DNA of 64,000 nt, from assembly GCA_039602395.1 (NCBI GenBank), contig JBCNJP010000025.1, forward strand, positions 56,642,555-56,706,554, written 5' to 3'. How positions within the stretch are numbered: position 1 is the first letter of the stretch; every line of letters begins with the position of its first letter. The position numbers were made by a program, and so were the translations under genes. The notes beneath the pieces are model-generated. The model ran no database searches. It was not told the origin of the DNA and was given only the letters and a program-made list of their open reading frames with translations. The DNA is from Deinandra increscens subsp. villosa. Its lineage: Eukaryota; Streptophyta; Magnoliopsida; Asterales; Asteraceae. This document shows, piece after piece, positions 22,070 to 33,501 of the stretch.

Positions 22070-23188
22070 AATCCGCACAACCCCACCACTACTACCTCAC
22101 CACCCTCACCCGTTTCTCCCTCGATCACCGGTTCTGTCTAGGGCACCGGATCGGATCCTGGTTCTGCCGGATCTTCCATCCCCTCCAGCCCCGCTTCTTC
22201 GTCACCTCCTGCACCTCCTCCACCATCGACTCGCACCATGCGTACACACAACATGTCTGGGATATCGAAACCAAAGCATTAGTTCACTCTCCATACCTCC
22301 GCTTCCATCGAGGCCCTTCCTAAATCTCCCACCTTGGCTCTTTCAAATCCCATTTGGACCCAAGCCATGCGTGATAAATTTACTGCTCTTCTCGATAATA
22401 AGACATGGGAGTTAGTACCTTGGCATCCCAGTATGAATGTGGTTCGATGTATATGGTTATTTAAGCATAAATTTAAATCTGGCGGGTCTCTTGAGCGCTA
22501 TAAAGCGTGTTTAGTGTGTGATGGCAGGTCTTAGCAGGTGGGTATCAACTGTCAGGAGACGTTCAGTCCGGTGGTAAATCCGGCGACTATTCGCACTGTG
22601 TTGGGGATTGCTCTTGCACATCGGTGGGAATCAGTCAACTCGATGTTAAAAACGCTTTCTTACATGGGCATTTGAACGAAACCCGTATACATGCATCGAC
22701 CTATGGGTTTCCAACACCCGGACTATCCTAATCACGTGTGCAAGTTAACCAAGCCTCTCTACGGTCTCAAACAGGATCCCCGTTCCAGGTACCAGTGGTT
22801 TACGGATTTTGTTACCAAGATTGGCTTACGGTATAGTCAGTGCGATCATACACTATTTATCTATCGTCATGGTAATGAAACTGCCTATATTTTATTATAC
22901 GTTGATGACATCATTCTGACTTCGTCTTCCGCATCGTTGAAAGCTCATATTATGTCATACTTGTCGGATGAGTTTGCTATGTAGGATCTTGGCCCTCTAT
23001 CCTATTTTCTCGGCATTTTAGTTGCTCGTTCTGACCAGGGCCTCTTTTTATTGCAATCTAAGTATACTCATGAGATTCTCTCACGAGCTCATATGGAAAA
23101 TTACAACTCGTCCAACACACCGGTTGATACTGCTGGCAAAATTGGTTCTAATGCCGGTCCTCCAGTTGATGATCCCACTTTATATAGG
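22070..23188 (+). pseudogene. Element C reverse transcriptase
   Basis: RT blocks in several frames with stops: WTQAMRDKFTALLDNKTWEL, QETFSPVVNPATIRTVLG, KPLYGLKQDPRSRYQW, ILLYVDDIILTSSSA (catalytic YVDD) and DLGPLSYFLGILVARS. The reading ends in PPVDDPTLYR at 23188, where a gag-only element inserted; the next residues (SLAGALQYLTFTRPD) resume at 28421. Confidence 0.88.
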
Positions 23189-23547
23189 TGTAAACGCAAG
23201 GAACGATGGATCGTTTGCTAATCACGTGATAATGAGATGAAGATGAGATCAAACAAGTAAATACAAATGAAATTTGTATTAATAAGCCTTGAGAGCACAC
23301 ACACAGAAACACACACAGAAATGTAGAATATGACTAGAAGTTCTCCGAAGTCTTTTACTCTCTACACATGCTACCTATTTATAGGTAACTTAGACTAGCC
23401 GGCGTACCACCCAGCGTACCAACTGGTACGCTGCACCAACTGGTCCGGCGGACCATGTGGTACGCCCAGCAGCCTAACTAGACTCACACAAGCTATAAAT
23501 AGATACAATACACGAGACACAATGTAGCATAAGAATATGCTTCTACA
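23189..23547 (-). repeat. LTR of element D (3' LTR in element sense)
   Basis: Starts TGTAAACGC and ends TTCTACA. It matches 28068-28415 closely; the main difference is an 11-bp length change near 23250-23275. It is followed on its inner side by AACTCCCCCTTA, the complement of a polypurine tract. Confidence 0.93.
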
Positions 23548-23559
23548 AACTCCCCCTTA

Positions 23560-24350
23560 ACGTGTAGTGTATCTTTTCTAACTAAATCTCCAGTCTTCAA
23601 TCTTCAACAATGTTGCATCCGATCTTCAACTTGAAATCTTGTAAGAAACAGAGCTTGCATGGCTGGATCTCTACTTGAAACATCTTTGACCATCAAGATC
23701 CACTTGATAATGATATAATAAACTCCCCTTTACACCATACTCGAGTCTTAACACACAGAACCTGTCACTTTAGAAGACAAAAGCGCGGTTTTTTTTGTTT
23801 TCTGTTCAAATTACCAAACTTAATTTAATCTTGGTGCAAAACTTCTCTTTGAGAATCCAAGATATTGATTTTGAAATTTTGATTTTGTATCAAGTGTTGA
23901 TCAATTGAAAACAACTAAGAAATAATATCTTTTTGGCTTTTAGAAATTTTAGATCAAAACACACCTAAAATCTTTTTAATTTTTCAAAGCTAGACTAAAA
24001 CACATCAAAACTCTTTTTGCATTTTACTAAAATGAAAATATAAATGCAATACAAAATTACACTTTATTTTTGGTATTTTTCAAGAAAGATCACGACACGA
24101 GATCATATCAGACATAATGCATCTAGCACATTTCAATTTCGGCCCTTATCAGCATGCAAGACAAGATAATCGCAAATACAACATTTATGTTTATTTCAGC
24201 ATGCACCAATCAGTTTTTATCGTTTTCAGATATGCTTAAGGTAATTTTATCATGCACTGATAACTCGGCTTCCACTCTATCTGAAATACTGGCAAATCAT
24301 CATATTTATCATACAAAACCAACTTTCTTAGAGATTTAATCATCCTTGAT
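23560..24350. other. 3' noncoding region of element D, outer part
   Basis: AT-rich DNA between the polypurine tract and the hairpin array. No ORF of note, and no similarity to pol seen in any frame. Confidence 0.5.
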
Positions 24351-24375
24351 GAGTAATGCAAAAATAAAGCAGAAC

Positions 24376-24616
24376 CTCAAATACCTAGCAATCAGGTCGA
24401 TCTTGAGGACACGCAGAGAAAGCCCAAGTATTTGAGAAAACAAGAAAGCAAAACAAGTTGAAGTTGTATAATCCAACAACAATCAGGTCGATACTTCCGT
24501 ATACGCAGAGAAAGTCCGATGGATTATACGAAACACCAAAGAAAATAAAGCAGAACGTCAAACGAACACCAATCATATCGATCTTTCGATACGCAGAGAA
24601 AGGCCGATCGTTTGAC
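24376..24616. repeat. Array of three covarying stem-loops in element D
   Basis: Three units share a core running from AATCA through TCGAT to ACGCAGAGAAAG. Each core is bracketed by a different perfect 9-bp inverted repeat: CTCAAATAC/GTATTTGAG (24376-24384, 24428-24436), GTATAATCC/GGATTATAC (24466-24474, 24521-24529) and GTCAAACGA/TCGTTTGAC (24557-24565, 24608-24616). Inside the core a smaller hairpin is possible: clear in unit 3 (TATCGA/TCGATA), ATAC/GTAT in unit 2, weak in unit 1. Units 1 and 3 are preceded by AAATAAAGCAGAAC. Stem sequence varies while pairing and loop are kept, the mark of a conserved structure. Function unknown. Confidence 0.9.
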
Positions 24617-25320
24617 AAAATAAAGAAAATCAAAGAAGTTGAAATTTTTTGCAAAATGAAAACATGCATTCATCAAGATATCTCTTTATTCTATTTTTGG
24701 AATCATCACACAGTATTCATCAAGAAGCAAATAACCAAAGATCATCAGGCAAGCTTTATGTTTATATCTTACTTGCAGATATCAGATTAGTCATGCACAT
24801 TCACAGATTATGCTAGTACCTACAGCCTTTAGACTTAATCTATCCATGGCAGATAACATATATGCTGATGTACCATCATTTCTCGCTTTTGTCGGATCAA
24901 TTTCTCAATTTTCCATTTTTTTGTTATATTTTTCCAATTTCTCCCCCTAAAATTCAAACAAACACTATTTTTTGAATTTTCAATTTTCTCCCCCTAAAAA
25001 TATGTACAACTACAAAAATGTAAACATATGAACAAGAAAGAAAATTGATCGACCAACACTGACACGTTGCAGTTTTAGTTTTGGAAAAATCGGTTGAAAA
25101 AATATTTGAAAATGATATGTCGTTGAAACACTAAATTAGGCAAGTTCTTCACTATCAGCAACACACGCATGACAGATCTTCTTGAAGAAACCTGCAGACA
25201 CCAGATAAAACATTAGTGGTTTTGGGATCGGCCCGAGTCAACAGCCTCGGGTCGCCCGGTGTCGTCAACATGGTCTTTGTTTGCCAATGAAACAGCTCGT
25301 GGTTTCCACATCAATGGCGA

Positions 25321-27449
25321 TTAAAAACTGTTCAATGAACCCACAAAATGATCAACTTGCGTCTTTGCCCAAGACGGCTTACTAGCTGATTGGGACCTGA
25401 ATGATTGTGGTTCATCAAAAATATGACCATTTAAATCCACATATTTAGCAGTTTTGTTCACATAAGCGTCAGTACTCGCATTCGTAGGACATTGAGCAGC
25501 AAGATGTCCTGGTTTACGACATGCATAACACTTCCTGTGAAAAACATTAAGGGAACTGCTACCCAGATTTGATTCAAAAATTTGTTTTTTATCAACAAAA
25601 TTCTTTAGATTTCTCTTGTCCTGTTTGAACACATCATGATAACCAAAAATATTTTCGGAACTGAATGAATCAAAGAAATCATCAGAAGTATCATACCTTG
25701 GAGATGGACTTCGTTGAGAAGAACAAGAACTATAAGAAGACCCTCCAGAATAATAATGATCATTCTTTGATTTGACAACAAGTCGTTTCTGCTGTTGTGA
25801 TTTGTTCTTTTGGTTTAAACCAGCAACTTTCTTTGGTCGTTGTGTTTGAGAAACTACTTCGTCCTTAGAATCATAACCAAGACCTTTATGCTTGTATCCC
25901 TGGACTTTTGAAGAATTTAAAGAAAACTCTGGAGCTTTTCTTCCTTTAGCTTCGCTAGTAAATTTATCTTTAATAGCCTTCAATTTGTTATTCTTAATCA
26001 AAGCTGTTTCCTCTTCATGAGCTGAAGAAGAAACATAATCAACTTTCTCACAAATCTTTTCCCCTGCCAAAACTTTGGAAGTTGAAACAAACTTTGGAGC
26101 TTCACCCAATTTCTTCTCCACTTTCTTAGATTTGTTTTTCTTCTTAGTTGTTGGAGTTGCAAATTTAGAATAATCTTGCAATTCAGCTCTTGGATCAAGT
26201 GACACAGATGGAGAATTTAATATAGCCACCGGAGCTGGAACAGAATGTAATTCCTCTTCTTTCACACTTTCGTCACTCTTTTCCTGATTGTAAATGTAAT
26301 TCAGGAATGTAGGAGACATAGCTGAATTCTTTACTTGCTTTTGAAGAGCGAGAATCTCAACTTTTAACTCAGATATTTTGACTTGAGCAGCCAACAACTC
26401 TTTCTGAGTACCAATAAAGTCATCTGATAATTCATTGTATTCAGCCTTCAGTTGCCTTTTGGTATCACATAACTCCATTAGCTCAGCATGAACCTTCTCC
26501 CACTTCTTAGTAAAATAAGCAACATCTTTTGTTAAAATGTCATTCTTTTCACGCATCTGAACATTTCTCGAAGCTTTGACAGTTCTTCTTGAAGTTCTAA
26601 AACTTTATCTGCAGCTTCAACAGCAATCGCATTTGCTTTTTCATACATTTGTTGAACAGGATAACTCTTTTCAAATAGATTCTCAAAATCTTGAACTGCA
26701 TCAAGATGAGCAACTTTTTCATTCTCATATTCAGTAACCCATTTATCCTTTTCTTGCACCAACTCTGAATTGACTTTTTCTAAATCAGCACATCTTTGTT
26801 TTGAACATTCCAAAGCAGCTATCACAACTTTGAGTTCTTCAGCTATCAAACCATAATCTTTCAACAAAGTTTCAAATTTATCATTTGGATAATGTTTAAA
26901 ATTATCGAACTCTTTCTTTAGAACCTTCTGTTTGCTTTTCTTGAATTGATCATTTCCTTCACAACGTTTTTGAATTGCATCCCACAATTCTTTTGCAAAA
27001 GTATACGCAAAAAATTGATGTAATAAGTCTGAAGGTAATGCCATCGTTAAAGCACCATAAGCTTTTTGTTCTGCTTGATATGCCTTCTTTTGCTCACCAG
27101 TAAGACTTTGTTGCAAAACTGGCCTTCCATTTGTTCCTGTTGGATACTCGTATAGATTATTGTAAGATATCCAAAAATCAACATCATTAGCACCAACATA
27201 TGCATTGAATCGTTTCACCCAACTATGATAATCTTCCAATCTGAGTAATTTCGGAACTTTCTGACTTATTCCTATTTCATTATCATAATTAATGATAGCT
27301 TGCATCATGTTTTGAATCGCAGAAAACGTTTGAAAATACGACATATTTTCCGAAATATGACACTGCAAAAACTTCGAACTCAAAAACGGAGGCTTTCCAA
27401 GTGGATTTAGGGGCTCAAAAATGGACGTACTGGCCGTAGGCCAGTACAA
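25321..27449 (-). pseudogene. Gag-like polyprotein of element D, one frameshift
   Basis: Two overlapping frames. The N-terminal one (26532-27449, with an internal Met at MSYFQTFSAIQNMMQ) has the Copia-type Gag signature KLLRLEDYHSWVKRFNAYV, then FAKELWDAIQKRCEGND and a long heptad-rich stretch. The second (25321-26556) continues with more predicted coiled coil (DTKRQLKAEYNELSDDF), a lysine-rich basic region and a CCHC knuckle CYACRKPGHLAAQC near its end. A single-base shift near 26566 separates KLREMF from QMREKNDILTKD. The roughly 700-residue Gag is long for Copia because of the coiled-coil insert. Particle formation and RNA packaging would be the expected role. Confidence 0.88.
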
Positions 27450-27552
27450 GTCCTAGATCTCGTCGATACGAACGTTTTGGCTGGTATTAGCTCCCGTAAC
27501 TCTTTACGGTTCTCAAGTTATGTCAGTTTTAGTGATGACCACTTTTCTGCTA

Positions 27553-27832
27553 GTGGACCAAACCAAAATCAGCGGACCAGATTTGTATCTGCGGACCAAA
27601 AGCGGACCAGATCAATCTCAGCGGACCAGATTATACCTGCGGATCAGATTTATAACCAGTGGACCAAATTGTACAAGCGGACCAGATTGATCCGGCGGAC
27701 CAAAACTGATACGGCGGACCAGTTTTTTTTTCAGCGGATCACACTGATACGCTATAACCGCCACGAACCAGCTCGATGAATATTGCCTAGCGGACCAGTC
27801 GGCGGACCAGATTGATCATCGGGCGGACCAGT
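27553..27832. repeat. GCGGACCA minisatellite in the leader of element D
   Basis: Ten exact GCGGACCA words plus variants (GTGGACCA, GCGGATCA), mostly as GCGGACCAGATT, at irregular 12-30 base spacing between primer site and gag. The LTRs also contain one copy (GGTCCGGCGGACCA). It may form inter-repeat pairings through GGTCCGGCGGACC. Confidence 0.88.
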
Positions 27833-28053
27833 CGTTTTTCATGCAGATTTCGACTGATTTCACAAATTTTGACAAATTGAACTTAAATTTGCTTCACACA
27901 GATGCGAAAACTTACCAGGAATACTCGAAAATCACTATTTACCTTGGAAACACCCGAAATTGGAAGAATTTGATAAAAAATGCTTCAAAACCCACTTTTT
28001 GTCTCTAAAAATCTCCAAAATCACAGAATATGATCAGCAAATGGAACCAGATA

Positions 28054-28065
28054 GCTCTGATACCA
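28054..28065 (-). promoter_or_regulatory. Primer-binding site of element D
   Basis: TGGTATCAGAGC on the - strand, a perfect match to the usual plant tRNA-Met primer site, two bases inside the 5' LTR. Confidence 0.93.
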
Positions 28066-28067
28066 CT

Positions 28068-28415
28068 TGTAGATGCAAGGAGCGATGGATCGTTTGCTAA
28101 TCACGTGATAATGAGATGAAGATGAGATCGAACAAGTTCATTTGTATTAATAAGCCTTGAGAGCACACACACAGAAACACACACAGAAATGTAGAATATG
28201 ACTAGAAGTTCTCCGAAGTCTTTTACTCTCTACACATGCTACCTATTTATAGGTAACTTAGACTAGCCGGCGTACCACCCAGCGTACCAACTGGTACGCT
28301 GCACCAACTGGTCCGGCGGACCATGTGGTACGCCCAGCAGCCTAACTAGACTCACACAAGCTCTAAACAGATACAATACACGAGACACAATGTAGCATAA
28401 GAATATGCTTCTACA
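28068..28415 (-). repeat. LTR of element D (5' LTR in element sense)
   Basis: 348 bp, TGTAGATGC...TTCTACA, paired with 23189-23547. Confidence 0.93.
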
Positions 28416-28988
28416 ATAGGAGTCTTGCGGGGGCTCTTCAGTATTTGACTTTCACTAGGCCAGACATCTCCTATGTTGTTCAGCAGGTTTGCATGTATAT
28501 GCATGATCCTCAGGTGGGTCATTTCAATGCTCTTAAGCGTATATTACGGTATATTAAAGGTACTATACACATGGGTCTTCATATGACAGGTCAGGATGTT
28601 ACTTCTCTTATTTCATACATTGATGTCGAGTAGGCGGGATGCCCTGACACCAGACGGTCCATCTCTTGTTACTGTGTTTTTCTTGGCTACAATCTTATTT
28701 CATGGTAAACGACAGACGACTATTTCTCGTTCTAGTGCGGAGGACGAATACCGGGGGGTTGCTCATGTCGTCGCCAAGTTATGCTGGCTCCGTAACTTAC
28801 TCTTGGAACTTGGCCATCATCCTCGGCGTACATCTCTCGTCTACTGTGACAACTTCAGTGCTATCAGAACCCTATATAGCACCAGCGCACGAAACATATC
28901 AAGGTTGACCTTCATTTCGTCCGGGAAAAGGTTTAAACTGGACAGGTCCGTATTCTTCAAGTTCCCTCGCGGTTTCAGTATGCCGAGG
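28416..28988 (+). pseudogene. Element C RT end and RNase H
   Basis: Resumes element C after element D: SLAGALQYLTFTRPDISYVV, HFNALKRILRYIKGTIHMGL, then RNase H in several frames with stops, ending VDLHFVREKV and TGQVRILQVPSRFQYA. The usual continuation DIFTKGL and 3' LTR are absent; LINE sequence begins directly. Confidence 0.88.
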
Positions 28989-31900
28989 GATAAATCAGAT
29001 CACAGTCCGCTAATTCGGATCGTCGATCCTGTGGATTATGGTCCGAAACCTTTTAGAGTTTTTAACTCATGATTTGGGATGTATGGTTTTGCGGATTTGG
29101 TCAAGGTCCGGTCGGCGAACTTCTCATACCAAAGGCCGGATTTTAAGAGGTTGAAGAAAAATTGAAGTGGTTGAAATCTGGCATTAAGGAGTGGCTATTG
29201 GAGCAGCGTAAATGGGAAACTCAAGCTAAACATAATTTAAGGACATAAGTGAATGAATTGGATTGTATTGCGGAGGTAAGAAACCTATCTGATGACGAGT
29301 CTGAAGTTCGGATATAAATCAAGAAGAAACTGATGGAGATAGAGAACAGAGATGCATTGAATCTAAAACAGAGGTCTAGGTTCCGTTGGGCTACAAAGGG
29401 GGATGAGAATTCGAGATTTTTTTCCATGAAATTGTTAATAGCAACATAAAGAATAATAGGATCAATGGTCTCATGATAGGGAATGTTTGGTGTGTTGATT
29501 CTAATATGGTTAAGGTAAATGTATTCCAATTGTTTTAAGAGAGGTTTAAGGAACCGATGTGTCTTAGGCCAAAATTGAGGGGTGGGGGCTTTAAGCAGTT
29601 GAGTATGGATCAAGCTGCACAATTGGTTGTACCTTTAACAATGCAGGAGAAAAAAGATGAGATATGGTCATGTGAAAGGGGATAAATCATCGGGTCTTAA
29701 CGGTTTTAACTTCTTCTTCTTGAAAAGGTTCTGGTCCATACTAAGTAATGATTATTTTGATGTGCTTAACTCGTTTCATGCATAGAGGCAAATTAATTTT
29801 GGTTGTTTGTCTTATTTCATTTCCTTAATACCTAAATGTGATGACCCAATATCTCCATCTGATTTTAGACCAATTAGCCTAGTGAATTCCCTAAACAAGG
29901 TGATTTAAAAAACGCTCATGCTACACTTAAAACCACTAATGGGAGGGTTAATTTGGTAGGAACAAACAACATTCTTGGAAGGTCGTAGTATTCTTGACGG
30001 TCCTTCAATACTGAATGAAATCATTGGATGGTTACGAAAGTCAAAGGAGGAAGCATTTCTTTTTAAAATTGATATAGACAAGGCGTATGATTCTTTGAAC
30101 TGGGGTTTCATCGAAGATGTCCTTGAACTTCACGGGTATCCTGTAAGATGGAGGAAATGTGTGAACGGTTTGTTAAAACCTAGGAGAGCATCGGTCTTGG
30201 TAAACGGTTGTCTGACAAGAGAATTTCATTGTTTTAGTGGGCTTCGTCAAGGCGACCCACTGTCACCATTCCTGTTTTTTGGCAATGAATGCACTGTCGG
30301 TTTTATGAGGAGAGCTGATCAGTTGGGGGTCTTTCATGGGATCCACCTCCCCAATAGGCGCCCATAGTTACACACATTTTATATGCGGATGATGTGGTTT
30401 TCTGGGATCTTGGTCGGAGATGTTGGTGAGGAACCTCGTGCGTATTCTTAGGGGCTTTTACCTGGTGCTTGGGTTGAAAGTAGATTTAAAAAAGAGCTCA
30501 GTTTTTGGATGAGGAATGGGCGAACAATCTTGTTAAAAGATGCTTGAATATTTTAAATGTAAAAAAAGGGAGCTGCCATTTGTTCATCTAGGATTAAAAG
30601 TCGGTGCAAACATGAATCTGATGTGTAATTGGAAGCCAATTATTGAAATGTTTGAAAAAAGGTTATCAAGGTGGAAAGCAAAGACATTATCGATGGGGGG
30701 GAAGGGTTGTTCTTATTTGCTCTGAAATTCTTAAATGTAAAAAAAGGGAGCTGCCATTTGTTCATCTAGGATTAAAAGTCGGTGCAAACATGAATCTGAT
30801 GTGTAATTGGAAGCCAGTTATTGAAATGTTTGAAAAAAGTTTATCAAGGTGGAAAGCAAAGACATTATCGATGGGGGGGGGGGGGGTTGTTCTTATTCGC
30901 TCTGTCTTGAATGCTTTACCAATGTACTATTCTCTTTATATCGAACTTCAAATAATGTCATTGAGCAATTAGATAAGATCTGCAGGCGCTTCTTATGGGG
31001 TGGAAATATGGATTATACAAATTGATCTTCCGTTGCTTGGGACCAAGTTATTCTCCCAGTGGGTGGGCTCGGATTGGGGAATCTGAAGGTTGCAAATATG
31101 GCGTTCCTTGCCAAATAGGGGTGGAGGTTTAAAGTGGAAAATGATAAGATATGGCGAAGTACGGTGTGGTCTATTCATCATATAGGAAGATCTTGGAGTT
31201 TTGTACCAATCTGTCTATGTGTACCAGGGAGTTGGAAGAATATGGAGAGAATGGAGTTGGATTGGTAGGAAAAAGGAATCCCGACGCACCAAATAATCTC
31301 GGGTGTGGTAGGGAATGGCAAGGAAATCCGCTTCTGGATTGACCGATGGATTTGCGATGTGCCTCTAGTAATGAAATCCCTCAACCTTTTTAGCTAACCA
31401 CATCAAAAAATATTGTTGTTTCGGAATGTTGTTTTTGCAGGCACGGTGCTAATACATGACATTGGAAATGGAGGAGAGCACTAGTAAATGGAGGAGAAGT
31501 ACACGAGCTAACTGAACTACAAATATTGCTTGCTTCTATCACGTTGACTACATAGTGTGACACATGAAAATAGGAAGCATCTAATGATGGAACAATAAGT
31601 ATTAAAGAACTCAAGTGGAATTTTTATCGTCAAACAAACCTGGTGCCTTTTTATAACTTCCCATGGCACAAGTGAGTACCACAGAAAGTCAACATTTTGA
31701 TGTGGAGCCTTGAATTGGGAAGGGCTCCGGTTAGGAAAGCGTTGGCGACATGCGGTATAGCAATCCAAGATGTTAGCTGTAGAATGTGTGGTGTGGAGGA
31801 GGAATCGGTGGAGCACTTATTCCTTGACTGTGTCATGGCACGTGAAGCATGGAAAATATTTTGGGCTTGGTGCCGAGTTCAACCATTAATTGCAAGTACT

Positions 31901-32286
31901 ATAAAGGATATGCTTCAACATGGGGGATTGATAAATGGATAAAAAATGAAGAAGAAGGTGTGCTACGGGATGATTATGGTAGTTGCATGGTGCATATGGC
32001 GGGACCGTAACGAGCTGATGTTTAATGGTAAGCAAACGGGTGTCCTGAAGATTATTGAGGAGGCAAAGGTTCTGGGCTATTTCTGGATCGCTGGAAAAAT
32101 AAAGAAGAGAAAAATTGAATGGCCTCAATGGTGTGTTTTTTTATGTGGGTTGAAAGTGTAGCTTATTTTGTTGTCGTGTCTTTTTTGTCAGATTTTTTTT
32201 TATGGTTTTGTATCTTTAGGTTCTTTCGGGGTTTTAGCCTCTTACTAGCCCCTTAATAAAATGTTTTTTTTCCTGTTAAAAAAAAG
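28989..32286 (+). pseudogene. LINE piece 3: endonuclease end, reverse transcriptase, zf-RVT, poly(A)
   Basis: Begins KSDHSPLIRI...DYGPKPFRVFN, the end of an L1 endonuclease. The RT follows from about 29800 (IDKAYDSLNWGFIEDVL, SGLRQGDPLSPFLF, then FYADDVVFW in another frame near 30380). A 180-bp tandem duplication lies at about 30547-30900. The C-terminal zinc-binding zf-RVT region (CGIAIQDVSCRMCGVEEESV, CIWRDRNELMFNGK) is at 31700-32160. It ends with an A-rich tail at 32278-32286. Many stops and shifts; dead. Confidence 0.88.
30547..30904 (+). repeat. 180-bp tandem duplication inside the LINE RT
   Basis: The segment encoding CKKRELPFVHLGLKVGANMN through RWKAKTLSMGG occurs twice (from about 30553 and 30733). 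Copies differ at a few bases, and the second ends in a run of 14-15 G near 30873. Confidence 0.9.
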
Positions 32287-33498
32287 ATCATTGTGTCAAA
32301 TCGAAAGAGTAATTTTTTTGATATTATATATAGTAACGCTATCGCGTTTTAAATATAAAAAAACGTTCGTTTTTATGGTGTAATTTAAAAAAAATTAAAT
32401 AATGTCGTCAGTAAAAGTTATGAATGTTTAAAAAATGTGAAAACTTAATAAAAAGTCAACAAATACGGCTAAGACTAAATTGTCCCCCTTCATTTTTAAT
32501 TAGATTAAGATCCAACGACTAAAATAACTTCTTATCCTAATGAAACTTTTTACTTGAACCTTTCGTTCTAACAAATTTTGTTAGGAAAATTGAATCGCTT
32601 GCAATCTTCTTGTGTGACCTCCTTCATATTTGATCAGGTTAGTACATCTACAAATTTTCTTTCTATAACCAATCATGCCTACATTTGGTAGAGTTCATAA
32701 TAAACCGGATATCCATGCGGACCTAGTTCAAAAACTAAAAACCAAACTTGTTTATAAACTGTATAGTACAAATCGGTTATAAACCGATATAAACCATATC
32801 TTATGGACCGGTTTGTGATTTTAAGGTGGAGAACTGGTTATGAACCGGTTATAAGAGACAGATTTTGGTTAACCTATTAAAAATATAATTATTATATGAA
32901 AATACGGTTTTTATACGTTTTTACTGATTAACCCGGTTTTTAAACATTCGTTTTTTATCGCTTTACGTTTTAGGTTCCACAAACCAATTTATTTTTTTAA
33001 AACTGGTATTTTTGTTGAGCAATAATTTTATTTTGAGCAATAACTAACCAGTACACCTCTAACGCTTAGTCCCTTAGGCTTAAATAGTTAAAAAGTTGAC
33101 ATATATCTGGCTGGGGAATGATTAAAGATCGGAAAATGAGTTTGAACGGATAGTGAGGATAGACAACGATCAAATTGGGATACAAAAACACTACACAATT
33201 CAAACCTGAAGAGCTTTTTAAACCGAGTTTTAAATACAAATTAATAAATTATCACCATTAAAACTCAAGTATAGGTTTGGAAGAACACCATTTAAATGAT
33301 AAAACTTTGCAAAACTTAGCAATAGAAGGATGCAATCTTTAAAAACCAAAAAAATAAGAGAAAACACACACACGTTCTAGACTACATGGAAATTAAAGGT
33401 TTTACATTTGGTTTATGGGTCGGGGCTAGCCGGATAAACCAAACCTGACCGAAATATAATAAAAATAGTAGCTTTTCTAGTTTGTTAATCTATACGAC
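32287..33498. other. Intergenic sequence without genes
   Basis: AT-rich. 32690-33060 is rich in AACCGGTTATAAACCGGTT-like motifs and has ends resembling TAGAG...CTCTA, perhaps an old hAT-like element, but no target duplication is found. Confidence 0.45.
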
Positions 33499-33501
33499 TT
33501 A

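Larger units (their letters stand above)
23189..28415 (-). mobile_element. Gag-only LTR retrotransposon (element D, TR-GAG type)
   Basis: A complete 5.2-kb LTR element on the - strand: LTRs at 23189-23547 and 28068-28415, tRNA-Met primer site at 28054-28065, polypurine tract next to the left LTR, and a perfect ATAGG target duplication (23184-23188 and 28416-28420). The interior holds a gag-like gene, a 5' leader rich in GCGGACCA repeats, and 1.7 kb of 3' noncoding DNA with a hairpin array. There is no protease, integrase, RT or RNase H, so it must borrow them from another element. Confidence 0.93.
18304..28988 (+). mobile_element. Decayed Copia retrotransposon (element C), interrupted
   Basis: A + strand Copia: LTR end and primer site (18304-18437), leader, gag from 18546, protease, integrase to about 21114, RT at 22334-23188, and the last part of RT plus RNase H at 28416-28988. 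A hAT element (21123-22060) and a gag-only LTR element (23189-28415) split it. It stops in RNase H at VPSRFQYA, and LINE sequence follows at once, so its 3' end and 3' LTR are deleted. Confidence 0.85.

Noticed and set aside
24376..24616. CRISPR-like array
   Set aside because: Repeats with variable flanking 9-mers resemble an array at first sight, but the variable parts pair with each other, there are no constant-length spacers, and this is plant DNA.
32690..33060. CCGGTT-rich stretch as a complete hAT element
   Set aside because: The ends look similar (TAGAG...CTCTA) but no matching 8-bp target duplication could be found.
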